A DNA stretch of 64,000 nucleotides from Colwellia sp. C2M11. GTDB taxonomy: Bacteria; Pseudomonadota; Gammaproteobacteria; Enterobacterales; Alteromonadaceae. The translations under genes were made by a program, and so were the position numbers. Shown one piece after another: positions 1 through 9,621 of the stretch. Position 1 is the stretch's first letter. Each line of letters opens with the position of its first letter. The stretch is taken from contig NZ_JAHKQD010000036.1 in NCBI RefSeq assembly GCF_018860915.1, forward strand, positions 83,943-147,942. The letters are read 5' to 3'. The notes under the pieces are model-generated. The model worked only from the letters and a program-made list of their open reading frames with translations. It was not told where the DNA came from and did not search any database.

Positions 1-142
1 TAATATGTAATATGACATTATAAGGGGAGTCTGGTAACACAAACTGACTAATGAGATCTTTAACAACTGTATTTACACCACCTTTTTTATAAAGCTCCCA
101 TGGTATAGATAGGACCACAGAGGGCTTATTACTATTTGCCAT
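1..142 (-). CDS. Glycosyltransferase, N-terminal part (runs off window)
   Basis: An open frame starts at the ATG at 142 and leaves the window at base 1, so only the first 47 residues or so are visible. The translation shows a beta strand (SVVLSIPWELY) followed by KKGGVNTVVKDL. This resembles the start of GT-B fold family 4 glycosyltransferases, where a glycine-rich loop precedes the first long helix. It is the last visible gene of the leftward arm of the exopolysaccharide locus, which fits a sugar-transfer role. Donor and acceptor cannot be read from this fragment. Confidence 0.6.
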   Translation of the reverse strand, partial: MANSNKPSVVLSIPWELYKKGGVNTVVKDLISQFVLPDSPYNVILHI

Positions 143-255
143 TTAATTACCCCCCCTACTCCTATAATGCTTATGTAGATTACGTATAGCAAAGTAATTA
201 AACATAAAACAGTTATTTCAAATTTTATTTACAACATCTTGTCTTATAATCTCCC

Positions 256-1404
256 CTAAAGTATTTCCGATATAATATTTAAAATTGATTCTGTCCTCTT
301 TTTCCATGTATTATTTTGCGCTACATTTTTACGAAGTAAAACATTTTCGTCTGTATCTTTACTACTCAATAAATTATTTATTTCGTTCACCCATTCATCA
401 ACCTCGTGTCTAATTGCGATAACATTTTCAAATTCGAATGCACTATCAATAGGAGAACAAATAATTGGTTTACCAACAGTTAAATATTCATGTAATTTAA
501 GAGGGTAACCTGCATTTGCAAATGAATCAGGATCTGTGCGGTAGGGAATAATGTTTATATCCATAGCATTCATATAACTAGGTACATCAGCTAACTTCTG
601 ATTACCTAAAAAATAAACATTAGAAAGAGCTTTAAGTTTACCCATATCTTCATTTTGAAAGCTATCGATTGTTCCCTCAGAACCTACAACATAAAAATCA
701 CAATGACTTAACGATTGAAATAATTGCAACAGAAGTGAAATATCAATTTTTGCATTTATTGATCCTGTATAACCCACTTTAGGACGATTAATTTCACTAT
801 TAATGCCTATTACTTTGTTATTTACGTTAGAAAATAGTGTGAAATCTACGCCATTTGGTACGAAATATACCTTTTCAGGCTGATGAAAGCGCTCTATATA
901 ATTTTTTTGAAGAAGTTTAGACGTTGTAAACATGACATCTGCTTTTTTTAATAAAAGTTCTTCTCCATTTTTAGCTACATCATCAGAATACAAGCTATTA
1001 AAGTCATCATAAGGATGGTAAACAAGAAAATCATGAGGTATCTCATCAATATATTCACCATATATAGGATTGAAAACATACAAGATAGTACGATAATCAG
1101 AATCTATACGGCGTTGAATCTGCTTTACAAAATTCTTTTTTACGAGGTTGTCCCAACTCTTCAACTTTGTAATACGTAACATGTACTTAGGGAATTCTAT
1201 ATTATAAACGTTGTTAACCTTAGTATTGGTACCAAAAAAAGGCGCAGCCTTAAACCTCGATAATTTTCTATCCCAGTGCTTAAAAGGTGCGTTCGAATAT
1301 ATTACATTATGCTCTTCACCTATAATCGAAAACAAGTGTTGCCTATTCATCCAAACACCCTCCCACCTATTTGGTGCGAGAACAATAAAATTATATTTTT
1401 CCAA
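256..1404 (-). CDS. GT-B glycosyltransferase, exopolysaccharide locus
   Basis: A 382-residue protein of the length usual for GT-B glycosyltransferases. The N-terminal half has the strand NFIVLAPNRW and the segment NRQHLFSII. The C-terminal half has VGYTGSINAKID near residue 210 and the donor-binding stretch YPLKLHEYLTVGKPII near residue 305, which in family 4 enzymes contacts the nucleotide-sugar phosphates. There is no signal peptide, so it probably acts at the cytoplasmic face of the inner membrane and extends a lipid-linked repeat unit. It lies 12 bases downstream of the flippase gene in the same orientation and is probably co-transcribed. The sugar transferred is unknown. Confidence 0.8.
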   Translation of the reverse strand: MEKYNFIVLAPNRWEGVWMNRQHLFSIIGEEHNVIYSNAPFKHWDRKLSRFKAAPFFGTNTKVNNVYNIEFPKYMLRITKLKSWDNLVKKNFVKQIQRRIDSDYRTILYVFNPIYGEYIDEIPHDFLVYHPYDDFNSLYSDDVAKNGEELLLKKADVMFTTSKLLQKNYIERFHQPEKVYFVPNGVDFTLFSNVNNKVIGINSEINRPKVGYTGSINAKIDISLLLQLFQSLSHCDFYVVGSEGTIDSFQNEDMGKLKALSNVYFLGNQKLADVPSYMNAMDINIIPYRTDPDSFANAGYPLKLHEYLTVGKPIICSPIDSAFEFENVIAIRHEVDEWVNEINNLLSSKDTDENVLLRKNVAQNNTWKKRTESILNIISEIL

Positions 1405-1416
1405 AACACATTCCTT

Positions 1417-2868
1417 TTAAATAATCTTTAATTTACTGAGCATTTGCATTTCTATCCCTTTGGGTTTACCTACAGCCCACCAAAAGAATAATATACAGCT
1501 AACGTAAGTGATGACACCAATAACAATCAATAACATCAAATTTAAAAAATCTACATCAATGATATAAAGTGATTTCATTACCCATATCATAATACTCATT
1601 ATTAATGATGAGAGGACAGGCCTATATAAAATAGCCATCATACTTCTGAAAGAAATATGAATTTCAAATTTTAACCATGAAAATGAAATAAAGAAGTTAA
1701 TAATTGCACTGCAAAGCAATGCCTGCGCCGGACTTGATATGTTATCAAAGGATATGATGCCAAATAACATAATTAATAAAATAATGATCCTAATACCTGA
1801 AATCATAGTGGTTATTTTGGGTTTTCCTATCGCCATAAAGATATAACCATTATTTGATGACAGTGAAGTAACAAAAGCCGCTAACGATAACAACTGAATA
1901 ACTTCAATAGCCCCTATCCACTTTTCACCTAAAACTACTGGAACAAAGTAATCGGAGACACTAAACAGACCTAAAGCAGCAGGAAGCGCTAATATTGTGA
2001 TCATCGAACACGTACTATAAAATAATAAAGTTAATTCTTTTAAGTTATCTTTTGCTTTAGAATATGCTGGATATGAAGCCTTATTAATTGGTGCACCTAT
2101 CTCTGAAACAGGTAAAGTCGCCATTTCTTGACTTATAGAATAGAGCCCTGCAGCTTTTGTAGAAATCATTTTTCCTACAATCAAATCAATACTTTTATTG
2201 TTTATATAATAGAAAATATTATTAACCATTAACCATTTAGAGAATCTAAATAGTTCTTTTCCCCCTTTCATAGATAATGATGGAGAATAAGGTTTCATGA
2301 TATAACTTTGAATTACGTTAAAAAGTGAAAGCGCTAACATACCATAAACTAATGCCAAGTAATTTCGCAAATACCACGCTAAAAATAAAGTAACGAAAAA
2401 ACTAAATAATTTAGGAACTAACTGTAAGATCAGCTCTTTCTTAAAGTTCATATCCCTCTGAAAGTCTACAACTTTAATATTGATTAATGCATTAAACAAG
2501 AACATTAGCGCAACCCATCTAAACACTTCTATTAGTCGTTGATCATCAAAGAATGAAGCTAAGCTGGATGCCATAAAAAACATTAAGCTTGATGCTATTA
2601 TGCCGAAGCATAAATTAATCGTAAAAGTAGTATCATAATCAGATTTTTGAGGGTCGGTTTTTTGAATAATTGCAGCATTGAAACCAAATAAACCAAATAG
2701 CTCGATAAATGAATAAATTGACATAACAATTGCTATAACCCCAAAATCCTCAGGAGTTAAAAGCCTAACTAAAATAAGAGAACTAATTATCCCTAAACTT
2801 TTTACTAACAATCTAGTAATAAGCATCCAGATAGCACTAGAGCCTAACTTTCCCGCTAAAGTAGACAT
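1417..2868 (-). CDS. Polysaccharide flippase, Wzx-like (MOP superfamily)
   Basis: A 483-residue, very hydrophobic protein with about 12 to 14 membrane segments. The opening LAGKLGSSAIWMLITRLLVKSLGIISSLILVRLLTPEDFGVIAI is the pattern of polysaccharide-biosynthesis proteins of the MOP superfamily: an amphipathic helix, a first membrane span, then LLTPEDFG. Such proteins move undecaprenyl-linked sugar units across the inner membrane. Its neighbours, an O-ligase-like gene and glycosyltransferases, fit a Wzx/Wzy-type pathway. A 90-base AT-rich gap separates it from the upstream O-ligase-like gene. Confidence 0.88.
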   Translation of the reverse strand: MSTLAGKLGSSAIWMLITRLLVKSLGIISSLILVRLLTPEDFGVIAIVMSIYSFIELFGLFGFNAAIIQKTDPQKSDYDTTFTINLCFGIIASSLMFFMASSLASFFDDQRLIEVFRWVALMFLFNALINIKVVDFQRDMNFKKELILQLVPKLFSFFVTLFLAWYLRNYLALVYGMLALSLFNVIQSYIMKPYSPSLSMKGGKELFRFSKWLMVNNIFYYINNKSIDLIVGKMISTKAAGLYSISQEMATLPVSEIGAPINKASYPAYSKAKDNLKELTLLFYSTCSMITILALPAALGLFSVSDYFVPVVLGEKWIGAIEVIQLLSLAAFVTSLSSNNGYIFMAIGKPKITTMISGIRIIILLIMLFGIISFDNISSPAQALLCSAIINFFISFSWLKFEIHISFRSMMAILYRPVLSSLIMSIMIWVMKSLYIIDVDFLNLMLLIVIGVITYVSCILFFWWAVGKPKGIEMQMLSKLKII

Positions 2869-2958
2869 TTAGGTTTAACCTTATTTATTTTCCTAAAATG
2901 AAAGATTATATAAATTAATATCGGTGTTTTTTTTATGAATTTAAGTATTATCTGCATT

Positions 2959-4236
2959 TTATTTCTGATTGTTTTCTACTAGGGGTCTATTCAAAATATT
3001 ACTAGCAATTATTATAAGCGCAATCATCCAAATTGTTATTTCTAACACTTTACTATTGGAAAACTGACTTGCTGCCATAACCCCAATCATTCCGCCAGTT
3101 AAACCCAACATGATAAGCCTTAGATCACGATCATATTCTTTATTTTTTGACATTGATAAACCTCTTTTAACCACACCCAAAATAATCAGAAAAAAGAGTC
3201 CTCCTCCTATAATTCCATGATCAGCTAACATTGTCATTGTTAAGTTATGCGAGCCACGTAATGCTCCTGCGGTAGTATTCGTTAAGTATTTTTGATCAAT
3301 ATATAACGGACTTAGTAGTAGTGTTGTACGATGACCATTTCCTATTAAAATATCCTCTTTAAACATTTCTATTTGCGCATTAATAATAATCATTCTTGAT
3401 TGAGCGCTAACATCTATTTCTTCAGAGCTTTCTGCTGATATAATAGATTCTATTCTATTAACAATTAAATCGATCGACACAAACGATAAGGCAATTAATG
3501 CAACAGCTCCCCACTTTATTAATGTACCTTTAAATTCTTTTGCCGAGAATAAAACTAAAAACAAGCCGGTTGCAACTAAAGCCCCTATTGCTCCGCGACT
3601 ACCCGACATAATAATGAGATTACCTGCAAAAGCTAACGGGATAAGTAACCAGTATTTCTTTTTGATTGCATTACTCAGGAATAAGAAAGCTGCTGTTACT
3701 ACTATAGGAATAACATGTATTGCGAGTAGATTGGAGTCATCTATACTTGGCAAGCCCGCTCGTTCAAACCTACCTCCACTGTGCGTTTGCAAAGCAGTAA
3801 AGCCAATATAAGCACAACCGATTAAGTTCGTTAAAATTACAACAATAAGCTTTTGTTTTGTATTAACTATTGTTATTAATAAAAAGTATAGAATGAGCAA
3901 CTTTACTAATAAAACAAAATATATTTGATGCCATCCGGTACTTAAAACAAAAGGAAATTGAAGTCCAACAAATACTACAAACGCAATCAATAATTTTGTT
4001 TCTTTAAACTTAAGCCAGTCCCTTTTGTTTTTTTCATGTATAAATACGCTAATTAGCGTTAATACAGCAACAATCAATGTCCATCTCATTTCCGGCAAAA
4101 AAGCCCCCCAATATTTACCAGGAGGATGCATATAAAAACAAAAGAAATATAGCAAAATACCTGCCATGGGCTTTTTTAATGTATATAATGCTCCAACCAT
4201 AAAAACAAGAACAAAACCAATCGCTGTAATAGGCAT
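2959..4236 (-). CDS. O-antigen ligase-like protein of exosortase A loci
   Basis: A 425-residue polytopic membrane protein with about 10 to 12 spans. The N-terminal region, with FYMHPPGKYWGAFLPEMRW near residues 35-53, is like the N-terminus of the putative O-glycosylation ligases linked to exosortase A loci (DUF5935 plus a Wzy_C domain). The central GSRGAIGAL and the later periplasmic loop with RGSHNLTMTMLADHG fit the Wzy/WaaL family, which polymerises or ligates lipid-linked glycans at the periplasmic face. The downstream end of the neighbouring glycosyltransferase is 3 bases away, so the two are probably translated from one mRNA. Whether it polymerises the exopolysaccharide or attaches glycan to protein cannot be told from sequence. 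Confidence 0.85.
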   Translation of the reverse strand: MPITAIGFVLVFMVGALYTLKKPMAGILLYFFCFYMHPPGKYWGAFLPEMRWTLIVAVLTLISVFIHEKNKRDWLKFKETKLLIAFVVFVGLQFPFVLSTGWHQIYFVLLVKLLILYFLLITIVNTKQKLIVVILTNLIGCAYIGFTALQTHSGGRFERAGLPSIDDSNLLAIHVIPIVVTAAFLFLSNAIKKKYWLLIPLAFAGNLIIMSGSRGAIGALVATGLFLVLFSAKEFKGTLIKWGAVALIALSFVSIDLIVNRIESIISAESSEEIDVSAQSRMIIINAQIEMFKEDILIGNGHRTTLLLSPLYIDQKYLTNTTAGALRGSHNLTMTMLADHGIIGGGLFFLIILGVVKRGLSMSKNKEYDRDLRLIMLGLTGGMIGVMAASQFSNSKVLEITIWMIALIIIASNILNRPLVENNQK

Positions 4237-4239
4237 AAC

Positions 4240-5385
4240 TTATCTCTTTTGGGTACTATTTTCAGTTTCAAATAGCTTAACAATACGCTTAGCGTTCTCT
4301 TGCCAAATAAATTGCTTATCTACCACACTCGATTTAACTGCATTACGAAGAACGTCTAACTCATTAATATGCTCAATAGCATACTCCAATTTTTCAATAA
4401 ATGATGTTTGATTACCTTTTTCAAAAAACAATGCTGTTTCATCACTTAGTATTTCTCGAATATTTGGGTACTCTGGCGCAATAATTACACTACCGACAGC
4501 CATGTATTCAAACATTTTAAGGGGCGATGCATAAGCGGTAACGTCTGGTTGTAAAGCAATGTCAAACTGTTCAACATAATCAAGCACTTTATCGCGAGTG
4601 ACCAAACCTGCGAATTCAATTTTATCACTAATACCAAGCGCCTCTGCTTGGGCTTTTAATTCTGGCAATATATTACCATCACCCACACAAATTAGTTTTA
4701 GCGGTAATGCTTTATATTTTGCTATGGCGTCAATAGCTTTGTCCATGCCATGCCAAGGGTGAATAAAACCCGTAAAACCAATCACAATGTCTTTTTTATC
4801 TTGTTGTATTGGTTTAGCAAGCATTTCATCAATAAACGATTGGTTAACTCCATTATGTATAACCGTGATATTGCTTTCTTTTACACCCACAATACGAAGA
4901 TGCTCTGCTAATACGTTAGTAACTGGCAAAGTGTGTGTTGCATTCTTCCACGTGTAATTTTCAATCCATTTAGCGAACTTTACTAACGACAAACCACTAT
5001 AACGACTACGCTCCTCAACCAAAGGAGCATTCACCTCTAAAATTAAGGGTATCTTAAATAACTTACTCGCCCATATTCCTGCTGGTTGATAAAGATTATA
5101 TCGCTCATAAATAAATTCAGGTTTGAATTGTTTTATGGCTATCACTAACTTAACGAATATCCAAAAACTGTATGTGAGCTCTAATAACTCGTATAACGCT
5201 CTAGGTAATTGTTTTTTTAGTTTTGTTACAAAGCCACCGTCGTGGCCAAAATCGCTATTTTCATTAAGCGATGGGGCTACAAACTTAAGTTCATGCCCCT
5301 GTTCAAGAAGCGCATTAGTTAATTCTTCAACATGCACAAATTGACCATCTTTTGAAGCAATACGATGATGATATAAAATTTTCAT
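4240..5385 (-). CDS. Family 4 glycosyltransferase, exosortase A-linked
   Basis: A 381-residue GT-B protein. The N-terminal acceptor-binding half has QFVHVEELTNALLEQGHEL and the C-terminal half has IGFTGFIHPWHGMDKAI near residue 205. The nucleotide-sugar site is SPLKMFEYMAVGSVIIAP, carrying the family's conserved glutamates. It is soluble and likely membrane-associated at the cytoplasmic face. Its start overlaps the stop of the amidotransferase gene by 4 bases (5382-5385), which indicates translational coupling. The sugar specificity is unknown. Confidence 0.85.
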   Translation of the reverse strand: MKILYHHRIASKDGQFVHVEELTNALLEQGHELKFVAPSLNENSDFGHDGGFVTKLKKQLPRALYELLELTYSFWIFVKLVIAIKQFKPEFIYERYNLYQPAGIWASKLFKIPLILEVNAPLVEERSRYSGLSLVKFAKWIENYTWKNATHTLPVTNVLAEHLRIVGVKESNITVIHNGVNQSFIDEMLAKPIQQDKKDIVIGFTGFIHPWHGMDKAIDAIAKYKALPLKLICVGDGNILPELKAQAEALGISDKIEFAGLVTRDKVLDYVEQFDIALQPDVTAYASPLKMFEYMAVGSVIIAPEYPNIREILSDETALFFEKGNQTSFIEKLEYAIEHINELDVLRNAVKSSVVDKQFIWQENAKRIVKLFETENSTQKR

Positions 5386-7277
5386 AATTTATTATTATTT
5401 TTCCTAAAAAAAGCTTCCAAAATAAGAATTGCCCAAATTAACACGCCATTATTTTTTTTTCGTTTATGGTGATCGTTTAGTAACTGCCTAAGGTGTAGTG
5501 CATTAAAAATATTTTCTGATAGTAAATGCTCTGATAAAATACGTTTTTCTAATGTATCTAAAGGGATTTGTCTTATCCATTCATCAAGCGGGGCTGTAAA
5601 CCCCATCTTCTCACGATTAAGAACAAATTTTGGAACAATACATTTGAGCGACTCAGCCAAAGCAGCTTTAACTTTTCTTCCTTTCAAGTTTACGCTAGGC
5701 GCTAAACTTAAACCATATTCTACTAGATTATGATCTAAAAACGGCACTCGAGCTTCTAATGAACCGGCCATACTTGCCCTGTCAACCTTAGTTAATATAT
5801 CGCTTGGTAAGTAGGTTTTAAAATCAATATACTGAACCTGTTTTAATACACCTAGTCCTTTCACTTCACTCGCTAATTTTTGAAAAAGTGATAACGAAGT
5901 ATAACCATTTAATTTGGAGATAAAATCTAATGAGTACAAATACGTAATTGTTTTATTATCAGCTAACGACATTGAATTATGGTGACTAGTTATCCCATCA
6001 CTACTTAAGGAGTTGAACGTAGATTTTGCTCTCATGAATCTAGGTAGGCTATTGAAGCGTGGGTATATTTTACCTAGAAATGAAAATATTGGTTTGTTGA
6101 TACCACCAGGGAAAAACCTTCTAATTTTTTCTTCCATATTAAGCATTTTATAATTCCGATAACCAAAAAAAAGTTCATCGCTACCGTCTCCCGACAGAAC
6201 GACTTTAACACTTTCTTTAGCGGCTTTGCTTAGTATTAGGGTTGGTATAGCTGAGTTGTCAGCAAAAGGTTCGTCAAATACATCAACAAGTAAATCAACT
6301 AGCGATAAATCGTGTACGGACACATTAGTTGTTGAATGCTGAGTTTTAAATTCTTGTGCTACTCTTTCTGCAAAACTTGATTCATCATATTGAGAAAGAT
6401 CAAAACCTATTGAGCATGTATTAAGATTTGTCGTTATTTGTTCGCTCATTAATGCGACAATAGCAGTTGAATCTAGCCCTCCGGATAAGAATGCCCCCAA
6501 GGGCACATCAGCTATCAGACGTTTTTTCACCGACTCATTAAGTAATTTTTGCAAATGTTCATTGTTACATTCTTTATTATCTTCAGAAATGAAGGTCTTA
6601 ACATCCCAATAACATGTAGTTTCTACATTCTTATCTTGTTCATTAAGTAATATATAATGGCCTGCAGGAATTTTGTGAATACTTTTATAAATCGACTTGG
6701 GTTCAATAACATAACCCAGTGTTAGAAAGTCCTCTAAAGCTGCCTCATTAATACTTGAATCTATATCGCAATGTCGTTTTATTGCTTTTAATTCGGATGA
6801 AATAACTAGCTGATTTTTGTTTGTTATCGCCCAATGCAAAGGTTTAATGCCTAGTCGATCTCTAACTGCGAATAAAACTCGAGTTGCTTTATCCCACAAC
6901 ACAAATGCAAACATTCCATTAAATTTATCAACACATTTTGTATTCCAAGCCAGCCATGCATTAACAATAACTTCAGTATCACTATTCGTATTAAATGAAA
7001 AACCAAGTGCTATTAACTCACGCTTTAGTTCTTTAAAATTATATATTTCACCATTAAAGGTAACCGCTATAGTATTAGTTGCATCAACAAGCGGTTGTTG
7101 TCCGGTTGCTAGATCAATAATAGAAAGACGACTATGCCCTAGCCCGACATATTCATTAATATATATACCATTACCATCTGGGCCGCGATGATGTTGACTG
7201 GAATTCATGTGCTCTAAAGTATTTTTACCTTTAAAACTATCCCTGTCTAACTCATAAATTGCTACAACACCACACAT
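5382..7277 (-). CDS. Asparagine synthase-like amidotransferase of exosortase A locus
   Basis: A 631-residue class II glutamine amidotransferase. It starts MCGVVAIYE, so Cys2 would be the N-terminal nucleophile after Met removal. Residues 1 to about 215 are the glutaminase domain, with RGPDGNG at 31-37 and FNGEIYN at 74-80. The C-terminal synthetase domain has the ATP-pyrophosphatase loop SGGLDS at 265-270 and LSGDGSDELFFGYRNY further on. The length and setting match the XrtA-system amidotransferase family, which is longer than ordinary AsnB. It is thought to aminate or amidate a sugar or sugar acid in the exopolysaccharide, but the substrate has not been settled. The gene lies 5 bases from the upstream glycosyltransferase gene. 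Confidence 0.9.
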   Translation of the reverse strand: MCGVVAIYELDRDSFKGKNTLEHMNSSQHHRGPDGNGIYINEYVGLGHSRLSIIDLATGQQPLVDATNTIAVTFNGEIYNFKELKRELIALGFSFNTNSDTEVIVNAWLAWNTKCVDKFNGMFAFVLWDKATRVLFAVRDRLGIKPLHWAITNKNQLVISSELKAIKRHCDIDSSINEAALEDFLTLGYVIEPKSIYKSIHKIPAGHYILLNEQDKNVETTCYWDVKTFISEDNKECNNEHLQKLLNESVKKRLIADVPLGAFLSGGLDSTAIVALMSEQITTNLNTCSIGFDLSQYDESSFAERVAQEFKTQHSTTNVSVHDLSLVDLLVDVFDEPFADNSAIPTLILSKAAKESVKVVLSGDGSDELFFGYRNYKMLNMEEKIRRFFPGGINKPIFSFLGKIYPRFNSLPRFMRAKSTFNSLSSDGITSHHNSMSLADNKTITYLYSLDFISKLNGYTSLSLFQKLASEVKGLGVLKQVQYIDFKTYLPSDILTKVDRASMAGSLEARVPFLDHNLVEYGLSLAPSVNLKGRKVKAALAESLKCIVPKFVLNREKMGFTAPLDEWIRQIPLDTLEKRILSEHLLSENIFNALHLRQLLNDHHKRKKNNGVLIWAILILEAFFRKNNNKL

Positions 7278-7282
7278 AAAAA

Positions 7283-8107
7283 CTAACCAAACCTATTTAG
7301 TCGTTTATATAGTTTATTTAATCCCCAAAAATAATGGTGTTTATTCATTAAATAAAATAACCCTTTTAAATGGGAGAAGTGAAATTTAGAAAGCTTAAAA
7401 CCACGAGACAACTCTTGTGCATCATGAATAACTTTTGCGTGTGGAAGATAAGTAATTTTATATCCTTGCTCCCATACTCGTAAGCAGTAATCTACATCTT
7501 CTGGTGAATAAAATATTTTTTCATCAAATAAACCTGTCTTTTTAAACGCTTCACGCGAAAGCATCCAACAGGCTGAAATAGCATAATCAACAGTCATTGG
7601 CTCAGTAGCTAATTGAAGTGCATGTGGCTTTGCTTCAATATTTTTTAGAAATAAAAAGCGCTTTAACTTATGAATAAGTGTAGGGAAAACATCGCAAGAC
7701 AACTGAAAATTACCACTATTGTATGAGAGCCTCGGTACAGCCATACCTACATCTTCATTATTTTCCAGATATGATAGTAAACCTTGAATGGCACTATGAT
7801 TAATATAGGCATCTGAATCAAGTACTAAAATAAACTTACCTTGCGCTTTCTGTAATGCTGCATTTCTAGAATAAGTTGTCCCTGTGTTTTCACTAAAAAA
7901 AATAGGTTTTATTAATTCTGGATGTGAGCTTTGATATTTATTTTCATACTCTTTAATTAATTCAACGCTTCCATCTTTGGAGCCGTTATCAACAATGAAT
8001 ATTTCACTTTGCTCGTCAAATTCTAACAACGAGCTTATTAAATCATCTAAACAACGCTTTATTGGAGCAGCAGAGTTGTAAGAAAGAATAACGGTAGAAA
8101 CTAACAT
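7283..8107 (-). CDS. Family 2 glycosyltransferase
   Basis: A 274-residue GT-A protein. It starts VSTVILSYNSAAPIKRCL, the usual nucleotide-binding strand. It has FIVDNGSKDGSVELI near residue 40, the metal-binding LVLDSDAYI near residue 95 (a DXD-type motif), and the acceptor-side EDVDYCLRVWEQGY near residue 205. These are the motifs of rhamnosyl- and galactosyl-type GT2 enzymes acting on lipid-linked glycans in the cytoplasm. No membrane span is evident. It sits between the amidotransferase and the exosortase, in the same direction, and is presumably in the same operon. Confidence 0.88.
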   Translation of the reverse strand: MLVSTVILSYNSAAPIKRCLDDLISSLLEFDEQSEIFIVDNGSKDGSVELIKEYENKYQSSHPELIKPIFFSENTGTTYSRNAALQKAQGKFILVLDSDAYINHSAIQGLLSYLENNEDVGMAVPRLSYNSGNFQLSCDVFPTLIHKLKRFLFLKNIEAKPHALQLATEPMTVDYAISACWMLSREAFKKTGLFDEKIFYSPEDVDYCLRVWEQGYKITYLPHAKVIHDAQELSRGFKLSKFHFSHLKGLFYLMNKHHYFWGLNKLYKRLNRFG

Positions 8108-8121
8108 AAATTACTGCATTC

Positions 8122-9621
8122 CTATTCTATCAAAATGGTATGTTGTTTAATTTTCATAAAACCTTCATACATAAGTTTGTCTAAATTACTATCAGCGTTA
8201 GATTGATCAGGAGATGATAATACAATAACCTCTCCACCAAAATCAGTCATCATTATTTTATTAGTGAGTTGCAATAACTTAAACTCAATTTTATTAGCTG
8301 ACAGCATATTATTAACTTTATACGTAACCCTAATTTTGCGCTCTTTACCTTGTATATTAACTATAGAAAGTGATGTATATGGTATATTGTTATCACTGAT
8401 ATCAGTTATTTCATGAGAAGAAATACTTTTAAGTGACCAAAGATCTTCATCAAAAAATCTGTTTTGATAACTGATTATTTCTTTATCATCTGTTTCAGCA
8501 TGATACTTAGCTATAAAAATCTCTACGTTGTCTGAAGTTGATTTCGATATGTATATTTCATCTGCTCGAGGGAAACTTGGTATCCAATTATTGTCAAACT
8601 TAGGGATATCTTTAAAGTTGGTTGATGTTAGTGAAATTTCATCTATTTGCTCTGTTAATAAACTTACATTTTTTTCATATTTATATTTTAACAAAGGCCC
8701 TATAAACAAAACTAATAAAGTAAATATAATAAAGACTAAAGATGGGAATTTTTGTTTTACTTGTTTTTTTTGCTTAGCTTGAGACTCTTCTGATTCAATA
8801 AGTGGGTCACTCATATAATGACCAATAACAAATATCAAGCCTAGTATAAAAGCAAAAAATACCCAGCCATAAACTAAGTGGTCAAATCCTACAGCAGCCT
8901 TCATATCAGATAAATGACCAATAAGAATAATTAAAAATGCCCTTAAACCGTTACCAATAATAGCAACAGCACAACATATAAATACAAAAAGTATTTGCTT
9001 ATAAAGTTTAGTAAAGTTTAAGTATGAATATAAAACACCAATAGTAATAGTTGAAATTAAAAATCTGATACCACTACATGCTTCAGCAACAACAAAATTA
9101 CCGTTTGGTATTTGTATATACATTCCATCCCTATAAACAGGAATACCTAAAATTTTAATCATATATACAGAGATATCAGCTGTAACAAACTGTAAATAGG
9201 GAATTAAAAAGTCACCTATAGGAATTGAAAAATATAAAAAAGCTAAAGGAAATCTTAGGAAAAAAACTACTTTCCAACCAAAAAAAGCCCACGTTAAGAC
9301 TATAAATAAACTAAATAATGCAAACTGCTCTAAGACATTGATATAGGAAACAACACTAACAAACCAGAATAGCGAGGTTAGACCCACCAAAACCAAGCCT
9401 AATAAAGATGGTTGTGCCTCAATTAATGCAAGTTCATTCTTTTTACGATGTATTAACCATAACGTAGTAGGTAAGATTAAAAAACCATGTCCGTATGTAT
9501 TGGAGTATTCCCAAATTAGTGCGAGCTTATTAAAAGAACCATTAAAAGCTAAAAGTAATGAAAAGATTAAGCTACTAATTAATATTATATTTTTTGTATA
9601 CGTGCTCTGTATGATGGTCAT
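8122..9621 (-). CDS. xrtA: Exosortase A with C-terminal EpsI domain
   Basis: A 499-residue protein. Residues 1 to about 265 form a membrane-embedded exosortase domain with about 8 spans. Its catalytic triad is visible: Cys182 in AEACSGIR, Arg227 in NGLRAF and His248 in FDHLVYGW. After another membrane span near 290-305, residues about 310-499 look like the EpsI (DUF3485) domain, a periplasmic region often fused to XrtA. Exosortases cleave C-terminal PEP-CTERM sorting signals and are believed to pass the protein to a surface or polysaccharide anchor. The start ATG overlaps the deacetylase stop (ATGA, 9618-9621). No PEP-CTERM protein is encoded in the window, so its substrates lie elsewhere. 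Confidence 0.95.
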   Translation of the reverse strand: MTIIQSTYTKNIILISSLIFSLLLAFNGSFNKLALIWEYSNTYGHGFLILPTTLWLIHRKKNELALIEAQPSLLGLVLVGLTSLFWFVSVVSYINVLEQFALFSLFIVLTWAFFGWKVVFFLRFPLAFLYFSIPIGDFLIPYLQFVTADISVYMIKILGIPVYRDGMYIQIPNGNFVVAEACSGIRFLISTITIGVLYSYLNFTKLYKQILFVFICCAVAIIGNGLRAFLIILIGHLSDMKAAVGFDHLVYGWVFFAFILGLIFVIGHYMSDPLIESEESQAKQKKQVKQKFPSLVFIIFTLLVLFIGPLLKYKYEKNVSLLTEQIDEISLTSTNFKDIPKFDNNWIPSFPRADEIYISKSTSDNVEIFIAKYHAETDDKEIISYQNRFFDEDLWSLKSISSHEITDISDNNIPYTSLSIVNIQGKERKIRVTYKVNNMLSANKIEFKLLQLTNKIMMTDFGGEVIVLSSPDQSNADSNLDKLMYEGFMKIKQHTILIE

